Notes under the pieces: generated by a model
The model's database searches: none
What the model saw: only the letters and a program-made list of their open reading frames with translations
Told to the model about the DNA's origin: nothing
Made by a program: the position numbers and the translations under genes
Assembly (NCBI GenBank): GCA_965247255.1
Contig: CBDFGS010000010.1
Location: 310,001-374,000 of the forward strand
DNA length: 64,000 nucleotides
Direction: 5' to 3'
From: CBDFGS01 sp965247255
GTDB lineage: Bacteria > Chloroflexota > Dehalococcoidia > Lucifugimonadales > CAUZJF01
Shown: positions 48,315-55,105 of the stretch, piece after piece
How positions within the stretch are numbered: position 1 is the first letter of the stretch
How the letters are laid out: every line of letters starts with the position of its first letter

Positions 48315-48821
48315 TTAGCCCGCGTCCCGAGGACGAGCCGCCGCGAGTATCGTAGGAAGTGGCAGCGAGTCCACCTCAGACCAGTCCAGACGCGCGTCAC
48401 TCTCCAACCTTCGTAGCCAGGGCGCGGCATCGCCGAGCAGCGACTCAGTGCGCACGCCAAGGTACTCAGGGAGAAACAGCCGGAGGAGCCTCACGCCGTC
48501 CGCGAGTTTTACGGTGGCGCCATGCCGGTTGTGCCGGGACAGGTGATGAAAGCCGACAGCGGTCTTAATGATCGCGTGGTAGAAGAAACGCAGCGGATAG
48601 GGAGTGGTGAGCCAGACGGCCTCCAGGGTCTCGTGGCACTCCCAGAACTCACGCCGGTTGAACTGCGCAATGGCGGTCCCAAGCGCGGGCGGCGCCGGCG
48701 TTGGCTCGACCGCGAGGAACGCCGCGAGGCCGTCGCGCTCCAGGACATCGAGCCACGACTCCTCGAGCCTGCGACGATTGCCCTTCGAAGGCCACTTCGG
48801 CAGCGGCTCTGCGGTTGTCAC
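48315..48821 (-). CDS. DUF309 domain protein
   Basis: 168 residues. FNRREFWECHETLEAVW followed by RFFYHAIIKTAVGFHHLSRHNRHGATVKLADG is the DUF309 helical signature (the conserved E-CHE-LE-W and GF-H pattern). The biochemical role of DUF309 is not known. It lies 19 bp after the carbamoyltransferase-like gene on the same strand, so the two are likely co-transcribed. Confidence 0.85.
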   Translation of the reverse strand: MTTAEPLPKWPSKGNRRRLEESWLDVLERDGLAAFLAVEPTPAPPALGTAIAQFNRREFWECHETLEAVWLTTPYPLRFFYHAIIKTAVGFHHLSRHNRHGATVKLADGVRLLRLFLPEYLGVRTESLLGDAAPWLRRLESDARLDWSEVDSLPLPTILAAARPRDAG

Positions 48822-48840
48822 GGGTCAGCGCCACTCACTC

Positions 48841-49761
48841 CTACGCCCCGGTCTCTGATTGGGCCGGCGAGAGCATCTGTGACAAGAGTGCCATTCGAAC
48901 GTAGAGCGCGTTCTCGGCATGGCGGTAGAACGCCAGCCGGGGGTCCTGAACCTCCACAGGGAAGTCTCCACTGCGCTGCATGGGGTCCATGATGATGCAA
49001 TGCGGGCTCAGTGTGGCCATGAAGTCTGCGTCGATGCGCAGGTTGACTCCGCGCGCTCTGAGTAGCTGCGCGTGCGCAACCGTGCGGGGCCCGTTCAGGT
49101 ATATCGCGTCCACGTCGCGAAGCCCCTCCATACCTTCTGCCACACTTACGTCGACCCCTCGCTCTTCGCAGTAGCGTACTACGGTGGGGTCAGCCTGCCC
49201 GCTGAACGGGAGCAGAAGCACCCTGACGCCGTCGAAGAGCGCCAAACCCCTGAGGAAGGCGCTGACGTTGCGGTGTTCGAGCCGTCCCACAAAGGCGATG
49301 TGCGCCCCGTCCACCGCGCCGAGCTCACGTTGCACCGTGTAGAGGTCGGCGAGCGCCTGGGTCGGGTGATCGTCCAGGCTGCCGCCGTTCACGATTGGGA
49401 GGGAATCCGTCGTGGCCGCGGTGTCGATCACCCCCTCTTCGCTGCTCCTTAGCACGGCCAGGTCGATGTGGAGGCTGGCCAGGATGCCGATGATGTTGTC
49501 TACATAGTTCGGCGTCTTGACCGGGAAGAACTGCGACGCGTCCTCCGTGTGGTACGCAGAGCCGCCCAGCATGCCGATGGCGCGCTCAAACGAAGTCCGG
49601 GTCAGGAAGCTGGGCTCATAGAAGAGGCAGTACAGCGAGCGGCCGGCCAGCGATGCCCCATCCTCTCCAGCGCGCAGCCGCTCACTGAGAGGGAACAGCT
49701 CAGAGTCGAGCCACTCTCGCGTGAGCTGGGTCGTGCTGGTCAAGTGGCGTGGCGCCGGCAT
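48841..49761 (-). CDS. Aspartate/ornithine carbamoyltransferase-like protein with altered active site
   Basis: 306 residues from ATG 49761 (GGGAG five bases upstream). The frame is open to 49863 but would run up against the tRNA. It shows the family layout FYEPSFLTRTSFERA (carbamoyl-phosphate loop, about residue 54), DHPTQALADLYTVQ, and a C-terminal second domain. Compared with true ATCases, the S-T-R-T-R loop reads S-F-L-T-R, so the key Thr and Arg are missing. The HPLPR motif reads DPMQR. It may be a carbamoyltransferase acting on another substrate or a non-catalytic relative, and should not be called pyrB with confidence. Confidence 0.8.
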   Translation of the reverse strand: MPAPRHLTSTTQLTREWLDSELFPLSERLRAGEDGASLAGRSLYCLFYEPSFLTRTSFERAIGMLGGSAYHTEDASQFFPVKTPNYVDNIIGILASLHIDLAVLRSSEEGVIDTAATTDSLPIVNGGSLDDHPTQALADLYTVQRELGAVDGAHIAFVGRLEHRNVSAFLRGLALFDGVRVLLLPFSGQADPTVVRYCEERGVDVSVAEGMEGLRDVDAIYLNGPRTVAHAQLLRARGVNLRIDADFMATLSPHCIIMDPMQRSGDFPVEVQDPRLAFYRHAENALYVRMALLSQMLSPAQSETGA

Positions 49762-49865
49762 CGCTCCCACCGGTGTCCGGGGCCTTTGCGGGGCAGCCCG
49801 CCAGCCCCTGGGGACTGGAGCCGAGTCTACACCAACACCTTCAAATACGCTATAATCGGCCATAC

Positions 49866-49941
49866 GGGGATATAGCTCAACTGGGAGAGCGCGGCGTTCG
49901 CAATGCCGAGGTTGGGGGTTCGAGTCCCCCTATCTCCACCA
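49866..49941 (+). tRNA. tRNA-Ala (anticodon CGC)
   Basis: 76 nt with a full cloverleaf. The acceptor GGGGATA pairs with TATCTCC (one G-T). The D-arm is GCTC/GAGC, the anticodon stem is CGGCG/TGCCG with loop TTCGCAA (anticodon CGC), and the T-arm is GGGGG-TTCGAGT-CCCCC. CCA is encoded. A tyrosine-integrase fragment starts downstream and a 21/23-nt copy of its 3' end lies at 52852, so it has served as an attB. Confidence 0.96.
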
Positions 49942-50074
49942 GTTCTTTCGACTTTTCTAGCTTTGAAACACCTTGTTTTCCCCTCTTTTCGCCCCAATTC
50001 GTAGCTAAGCCAGCCTCACCTCATTAACCGTAGCCGGTTGTCAAAGTCCGTTATAGTTCGCTATAATCCGCATA

Positions 50075-50087
50075 AAAATGGTATACG
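50075..50087 (+). repeat. 13-bp direct repeat, left copy (integrase leader)
   Basis: AAAATGGTATACG at 50075-50087 is repeated exactly at 52797-52809, near the other island end. The left copy sits just upstream of the integrase gene. It could be an arm-type integrase site or the remains of a second integrase leader. Confidence 0.55.
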
Positions 50088-50103
50088 GAAAGGTACACGA
50101 ATT

Positions 50104-50685
50104 ATGAAGATGGGCAGACATCCACACAACGCTTTGACCGTGGCGAAGGTGCGTACCGTAAAGGAGCCAGGTATGTACGCCGACGGTCAGGGCCTCTATC
50201 TCCGGGTGGACCCGTCGGGAGCGCGGGTCGATTGGACCTCAAGGACCTGGACCATCCCCGCAGGGCGCATGAAGGGACGGAAGGGAGATCGGAGGGAACA
50301 CCGGGTGCCGTTGTCGCCTCGGGCATTGGAAAATCTCCTTGCTGCCAGAGGGTTGGGCGATGGCTCCGGTCTTATATTCCCGTCCCCTTTAACAGGGGGG
50401 GCTATCTCAGACAATACGCACCGGAAGCGGATGCAAGACCTGGGTCTTAAGGCCGCGGACGGTCGTTACGCCGTACCCCACGGATTCCGCAGCAGCTTCC
50501 GAGACTGGGCGGCTGAGAAAACAGACGCACCGCACGCAGTTATGGAGGCGGCGCTAGCACACGTAGTGGGAAACTCTACCGAAGCCGCCTATTTTCGCTC
50601 TGACCTGTTCGACCGGCGGAGGACGCTCATGGATCAGTGGGCGGAGTACCTGGATGAGCCGAGAAGACTGCCGAGTGGAAGATGA
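50104..50685 (+). pseudogene. int: P4-type tyrosine integrase with internal deletion
   Basis: 193 residues from ATG 50104 (MKMGRHPHNALTV; the frame starts at 50038). The N-terminal 40 residues are a DUF4102-like arm-binding start (LTVAKVRTVKEPGMYADGQGLYLRV). The sequence then jumps to the late catalytic domain: HRVPLSPRALENLL, the PHGFRSSFRDWAAE box with H-x-x-R, AHVVGNSTEAAYFRSDLFDRRR with the terminal His/Tyr region. The core-binding domain and first catalytic Arg, normally about 200 residues, are missing. This is therefore a deleted, inactive integrase. It lies next to tRNA-Ala. Confidence 0.88.
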
Positions 50686-50867
50686 TCTACAATCGCCGAA
50701 TCTCCATTGAGAGGCTGAACGGACGGCTCAAGGGCCACCGGAAGCTGAATCATGTTCGTGTTCGGGGGCATCTTAAGGTTAGCGTCCACGCGATGTTGTC
50801 CATAATAGTATGTCAGGCACAGGCATTGGCGACCGGCACACGTGCATCGGTGCGCAAGGTGGCTTGA
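50682..50867 (+). pseudogene. Transposase C-terminal fragment
   Basis: 61 codons. IYNRRISIERLNGRLKGHRKLNHVRVRGHLKVSVHAMLSI is a DDE_Tnp_1-type transposase C-terminus (the ERxNxRLKxHRxL block with the catalytic Glu), as in IS1182- or IS4-like enzymes. The rest of the element is absent and the piece abuts the integrase stop. It is a relic. Confidence 0.75.
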
Positions 50868-50885
50868 GGCAGATTCCATATCTAA

Positions 50886-51167
50886 ATCCTTGACAACATC
50901 AAGACCATTGTCAAGCATCGCGAAGTAGGCCAATACCTCGCAGAGACACAGGATGTCATACTTTCATCAACCATAGGAACAGTCGATGGCGGAGGCGCCT
51001 ACCATCTCTCTACCCTTGGAGCAGTTGGCGGGAAATGGAAAAACCTGTACCTCGAAGTAGTTGTTAGATACGAGGACACCGGGGATACTAAGACCGGAAC
51101 GGTACTCACGATTCATTTCAACGACTCAGCACCCAAAGGTGATTTGAGATGGCTAGTAAAGCCTTAA
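50886..51167 (+). pseudogene. Start-less partner ORF (possible toxin-like)
   Basis: A 93-codon frame open from a TAA at 50883 to TAA at 51165 that contains no usable ATG, GTG or TTG. The translation is nonetheless protein-like (YLAETQDVILSSTIGTVDGGG, WKNLYLEVVVRYEDTG, TVLTIHFNDSAPKGDLRW). Small proteins of this kind often sit beside DUF2283 genes. The 3' end overlaps the DUF2283 start by 19 bp. It probably lost its start codon. Confidence 0.5.
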
Positions 51168-51583
51168 TGGCTAACATCAAGGAATCCAACGAATCCTTTC
51201 TCAGCCGTGCGCGACTAGAAATGCACGACTTTCAATTTGATCATGACGCCGATATTCTCTACGTCGCGATCGGGGAGTCAACTGAGGCTTTTTCTGTGCC
51301 CCTAGAATCAATGGGAGAACAGGTGTATCTGCGTGTAGAAGTAGGTACATTCAAAATTGTTGGCCTCGACATCATGCGCTTTAAGCAAGCCTTTCTTGCG
51401 AACGACCCACATGCCAAGAAAGTATTCGACCCCATTTTTGGTTTCTTCGGCGACTCTGACTGGCGATTTCAAACGGAACCCCGAACAGGTCAAGTTTCTG
51501 TATTTGTGCCTCCAGCCCATGAACCGGCGCAGTACCTTGATGCTTACATTCCAAGGGCAGCCTCCGATTTGGTCCCAGCCTAA
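51149..51583 (+). CDS. DUF2283-containing protein
   Basis: 144 residues. The block FQFDHDADILYVAIGESTEAFSVPLESMGEQVYLRVEVGTFKIVGLDIMRF matches the DUF2283 beta-layer pattern (YDxxADxLYI...G.IVG..I). Such genes are often antitoxin-like partners of a small upstream gene. The downstream extension (about 95-144) is not part of the usual domain. It overlaps the start-less frame upstream. GC looks lower than in the core genome. Confidence 0.7.
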   Translation: MASKALMANIKESNESFLSRARLEMHDFQFDHDADILYVAIGESTEAFSVPLESMGEQVYLRVEVGTFKIVGLDIMRFKQAFLANDPHAKKVFDPIFGFFGDSDWRFQTEPRTGQVSVFVPPAHEPAQYLDAYIPRAASDLVPA

Positions 51584-51668
51584 CCATCTCACTCGTCTGA
51601 CACGGACCCCGCCTTCGTTCTAGACCTCTTAGGAGCGTCTTTCACAATTAGGGTTTCGCCCTTCGTCT

Positions 51669-51696
51669 AGCCCCTGATTCTATAGAATCAGGGGCT
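51669..51696. terminator. 28-bp perfect palindrome between convergent genes
   Basis: AGCCCCTGATTCTA (51669-51682) is directly followed by its exact complement (51683-51696). The palindrome separates the rightward DUF2283 gene from the leftward membrane-protein gene and probably acts as a bidirectional terminator or a protein-binding palindrome. There is no strong T-run. Confidence 0.7.
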
Positions 51697-51784
51697 CATG
51701 TTGTCTTTGCGGGCTTGACGGGAACCGTGATACCATGATATAGAACACCACTATGCTATGTATGATTGAAACAAGTGTTCTGTT

Positions 51785-52294
51785 CTAGACTGGAAGGATT
51801 CCCATGCTTCGCCCCAATGATTTGATCACAAGTAACCACAAGATGAGGAATACTACCTCCATACCGAGGAGCGGGACGGCATATGAGAGAAGGCGACCTT
51901 TGAATCTAACCTTTGGATAGATGTCGTTGTATTGCTTTTCCTTATGGCCCCAATAATGAGCCCTGGCTTTGTCGGGCTCGAGTTTCCAGTAGTGCTCCCT
52001 GAGCATCTTTGGGCTACTGGGGCCTGGGAACTGCCTTGGCCAGAGGCCCCACAGACTCGCAACCAAGATCAGCGTATAAGCCACAAAGGATATCGCAAAG
52101 AGAATCCCAGAATAGCCGAAATCGATATCTTGAACCAGCGCTGTGGTGACACCGATAATCACGCTCGCAGCCGCGAATACGCCGAGGAGCTTAGTATCTA
52201 TCGCATCGGCGATATTGCCAAGCTCGTTGGGCGCGATTCGACCCCACTCGAAGGTCAGCTCTCTGCTAGGAAACTCATTATCTGCCTGCGCCAT
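51785..52294 (-). CDS. Small membrane protein, possible SLATT/PycTM-like effector
   Basis: 169 residues from ATG 52294 (MAQADNEFPSRE). The frame is open to 52348. A short polar N-terminus leads into a helix with NIADAIDTKLLGVFAAASVIIGV, a second hydrophobic segment (about residues 62-82, SGILFAISFVAYTLILVASLWGL), a charged cytoplasmic stretch (EHYWKLEPDKARAHYWGHKEKQYNDI) and a C-terminal hydrophobic helix. The helix-xxDxK-two-TM plan recalls membrane effectors of bacterial immune systems (SLATT, PycTM). I see no cyclase or CD-NTase gene nearby, so this is only a resemblance. Confidence 0.55.
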   Translation of the reverse strand: MAQADNEFPSRELTFEWGRIAPNELGNIADAIDTKLLGVFAAASVIIGVTTALVQDIDFGYSGILFAISFVAYTLILVASLWGLWPRQFPGPSSPKMLREHYWKLEPDKARAHYWGHKEKQYNDIYPKVRFKGRLLSYAVPLLGMEVVFLILWLLVIKSLGRSMGILPV

Positions 52295-52420
52295 GTCTAC
52301 CTCGGACCTAGAACCGGTATTCTCCCATTCTAGCATGAACGGGCACATACGAGGTCGGAGAGAAAACTAACAGGGAAAGGAGCTCGAGGCCCGCACGGGT
52401 TCGTGGGATTGTCCAGCGCA

Positions 52421-52457
52421 GGGCTCATAATCCGAAGGTCGCAGGTTCGAGTCCTGC
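52421..52457 (+). repeat. tRNA-Met(CAT) 3'-half remnant (att-like)
   Basis: GGGCTCATAATCCGAAGGTC followed by a perfect T-arm (GCAGG-TTCGAGT-CCTGC, 52441-52457) matches the anticodon-loop-to-T-arm half of elongator tRNA-Met. The 5' half and acceptor stem are missing and the anticodon stem is mispaired. Integrases that target tRNA genes duplicate such 3' halves, so this marks a past attachment site. Confidence 0.7.
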
Positions 52458-52547
52458 TTTCGTTCTCTTCACGCTCACCTTGCTCTAAACGTGGAGATTT
52501 GGAACAGCCGTCCTGATTTTGATCTTTAAGGGAAGGTTGTTGTGACC

Positions 52548-52700
52548 ATGGAAGCAGACTTGACCATCAAACGCAACTTCGCCGACAGGACGATCTGGAC
52601 GGGAAACAACCTGGACATCCTCCGGGGAGGGTTGCATGGTCGTCAGCGCCACTCTTGCGGAGGGCTGACATCATCGGCGAGGTGCAGTGGGCGGCGGTGA
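52548..52700 (+). pseudogene. Truncated DNA methyltransferase N-terminus
   Basis: A 50-codon frame whose first 28 residues (MEADLTIKRNFADRTIWTGN..NLDILRG) are the characteristic start of N6-adenine/N4-cytosine DNA methyltransferases of the type that continues to a DPPFN motif. It then runs into unrelated sequence and stops, so no catalytic motif survives. It is the relic of a restriction-modification gene. Confidence 0.65.
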
Positions 52701-52796
52701 CTCACTAATATGGCCGCTGAGCAGGACAGAAACGCGGTGCCATTGTCCGTCAAAGCCCGCTGACGTTTACCGCAGTTCAGCCCTTGAATGGCATAT

Positions 52797-52809
52797 AAAA
52801 TGGTATACG
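52797..52809 (+). repeat. 13-bp direct repeat, right copy
   Basis: AAAATGGTATACG, identical to 50075-50087. It lies 43 bp before the att-like tRNA copy, mirroring the left end of the island. Confidence 0.55.
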
Positions 52810-52851
52810 CTCGCCACATATACACCAAACTTAGCTATGAATTAGGGTATT

Positions 52852-52874
52852 TTCGAGTCCCCCTACATCCACCA
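52852..52874 (+). repeat. att-like copy of the tRNA-Ala 3' end
   Basis: This 23-nt stretch, TTCGAGTCCCCCTA followed by CATCCACCA, equals the last 23 nt of the tRNA-Ala gene (49919-49941) at 21 of 23 positions. It delimits an island of about 2.9 kb that begins with the deleted integrase. Confidence 0.75.
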
Positions 52875-53002
52875 ACCGGGCTCGCCCCTAGACCCTTGCC
52901 CGGGGCACACGCAGGGCTGGGAGCGCTCACTTCGACTACGCGGCAGCCTGCTACGCTCACCCTTCGTTAGCTCCAACCCTAGATTAGGATCTCCTTGGAG
53001 TC

Positions 53003-55036
53003 ATGTCAATTCACGGACTATTCGACGATCCTGCGGATGTGAATGAAGTCCAGGTTGAGTTAGGTCTGGATGACATCTCCGGGCTTCGTGTTGTGAGCGC
53101 CAAGTTCCTAGACGAGCAAAAATTCAACTGGGACCTATTCGACGGCTACGACAGACTGCGTGTGCTTACGTACTCTGCGAGCGTTGACGCCATCGTTCGG
53201 ATGCTGGACAGGTATTCGTTCAAAGAATTTGAGTGCATATTTGGATATGAAGGCGTATTGCGCGACATGAAGGACATCCTTGCCTTCCAGCAGGTAGTTG
53301 TTGGAAATACTCGCGCTGCGATCATGGGGCTGAAAGACGAACGACACGTCCACGTTCTAGAAAAAGTACACTCTGGCGTCGCGAGGTTCCGAGTCGTCAG
53401 GAAGTACGTCGCCCACGCCAAGCTCTATCTGCTATCGCATGCTGACGGACGCAAGAGGGTGATTATCGGGTCTGCAAACCTATCCGAGCGCGCCTTCTCA
53501 GGAGATCAGCCCGAAACCCTGGTGAAGTTTGATGACGATGAGGGGGCTTGGGACCATTACAACCGAATGTTCGATGAGATAAGGAATTCGGCCTCCGATG
53601 AGATCCCGCTGCCTGAAAACAGGATATCTAGCGCGCAAATTGAAATCTCAGAAGTACCTGTAATGGCCGACGCGTCGGCGACACTCGTCATTGAGGCGCC
53701 TTCAGCGGAGGAAGCGGAGGTGACAGCGCCGATCCAGATAGGACGTGTAGAAAAGGTATTAGCAGCATTGGGACCGCGCATATCCGCCGCTATGCCCCCA
53801 ATTCGCAACGGTAGGCAAAGAATTACTCCAGAGATCAAGAGGGAGATAAGCCGTATACGCCTCGTTAAGTCGGCTGAGGAGGTAGACAGTCGCCATCTCT
53901 CATTTGACAGTACGACTCGTTCAGCCCTGCTGTCGGGCCAGCGCTTTCCTCTCGAATGGGACACCGAATCAGTCAGGACCGACGCGACACTACTGCTCGA
54001 CTACTTTGGGAATTACGAGGGCGCGTTTGAGGGTAATGTGGCTCGCCTCCAACGCGATTACTTTACTCTGATGGCCTGGTTATTCTTTTCCCCGTTCATC
54101 TGCGACATGCGCTCTTTGGCGTTACTTCAGGATAGCGATGTAATCCGATACCCTTCCTTTGCGATAATCTTCGGCAAGTCCAATTGTGGTAAGACCAGTC
54201 TAGTGGATACCCTGATGACCTCTATGTTCGGCTATGCCCACACAGTGGATAAACGGAGCTTTACAACGTCTCAACTTCGCGGGCTACAACAAGGATACAA
54301 GAGGTTTCCAGTGGTGTTTGACGACATCGGAAGGAACGCCTTCAATCGCCACGGCAGAGATATGATCAAGGATGAGATGCTGCCTCCTGTTACCGAATAT
54401 CCAGGTTTCATGCTATCCATGAACGCCGAACCTCAGTCGTTCCCCGATGAGGTGGTGAAGCGTAGCATGATGATATATACAACGACGGCGTTGCCGCCAC
54501 ATAACGAACAGCTACGACAGCGACTGCAAGTCAAGATTCAGGAAATGCGCCGGCGGCTAACGGGACACCTCTACCGCCGTTACTTCAATGACATCGTGGA
54601 CCACATCGAGGATGAGCGGCTACCGGAAGATTGGCTAGCATTGTCGTCAGGTGCGCTGAGCCGCATCTTCTCAGAGGCTACGGGTGGATCTCTGCCGCAC
54701 TGGTGCCGGCCCGTTACTTGGTTTGACTACGCTGAAAAGCGGTATGACCGCGTGAAGGCGCGCCTTGATGGTTTGCTAAGGCGTGCGGCCCATGCCAAAA
54801 GCGAGGGCGACCTGCCAAACGGATGGATGGCCGAGGGCGACAAGATCATTGTCTGGGAGCAACGCGATGCCTTCGGCAGACGTGGGTTTGATTGGGAGGA
54901 TGTGCCCTCTACGTTAGTGGACGAGGAGGTCAGCGGCGGTGACAGGACAGTGCTGCACCGAGCCAGCTTGGAGGAGTTCCTTGGGCGAAGAGTGGGCCCA
55001 AGGCGCCGATGGTGGAAACCATTGGCGTCAGCCTAG
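53003..55036 (+). CDS. PLD-family nuclease fused to a P-loop ATPase
   Basis: 677 residues. The N-terminal half (about 1-200) is a phospholipase-D-like domain with one HKD half-motif: YVAHAKLYLL, then GSANLSERAFSG. That is the form used by dimeric PLD nucleases. A linker (about 205-285) follows. The C-terminal half is an ATPase with Walker A GKSNCGKTSL (about 391-400), Walker B FPVVFDDIGRNAF (about 435-447) and a late SMNAEPQSFPDEVVKRSMMIY segment (about 470-490) resembling sensor-1/arginine-finger parts of SF3-like or AAA+ motors. It sits alone just beyond the att-like site in lower-GC sequence. Defence or mobile-element maintenance is plausible. I cannot name the family. Confidence 0.75.
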   Translation: MSIHGLFDDPADVNEVQVELGLDDISGLRVVSAKFLDEQKFNWDLFDGYDRLRVLTYSASVDAIVRMLDRYSFKEFECIFGYEGVLRDMKDILAFQQVVVGNTRAAIMGLKDERHVHVLEKVHSGVARFRVVRKYVAHAKLYLLSHADGRKRVIIGSANLSERAFSGDQPETLVKFDDDEGAWDHYNRMFDEIRNSASDEIPLPENRISSAQIEISEVPVMADASATLVIEAPSAEEAEVTAPIQIGRVEKVLAALGPRISAAMPPIRNGRQRITPEIKREISRIRLVKSAEEVDSRHLSFDSTTRSALLSGQRFPLEWDTESVRTDATLLLDYFGNYEGAFEGNVARLQRDYFTLMAWLFFSPFICDMRSLALLQDSDVIRYPSFAIIFGKSNCGKTSLVDTLMTSMFGYAHTVDKRSFTTSQLRGLQQGYKRFPVVFDDIGRNAFNRHGRDMIKDEMLPPVTEYPGFMLSMNAEPQSFPDEVVKRSMMIYTTTALPPHNEQLRQRLQVKIQEMRRRLTGHLYRRYFNDIVDHIEDERLPEDWLALSSGALSRIFSEATGGSLPHWCRPVTWFDYAEKRYDRVKARLDGLLRRAAHAKSEGDLPNGWMAEGDKIIVWEQRDAFGRRGFDWEDVPSTLVDEEVSGGDRTVLHRASLEEFLGRRVGPRRRWWKPLASA

Positions 55037-55105
55037 CTGCCGTCTCGCGCCATAGTGCAATAGGCCCCAACACCATTCGCCGACGCTCAATCTCACCGGC
55101 CCCCT

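Noticed and set aside
48841..49863. Long form of the carbamoyltransferase starting at 49863
   Set aside because: It would start almost at the tRNA-Ala 5' end and gives a non-family leader. ATG 49761 has a GGGAG ribosome site.
52381..52476. A complete tRNA-Met gene
   Set aside because: No 5' acceptor or D-arm can be fitted before the anticodon loop and the anticodon stem is mispaired, so only a 3' half is present.
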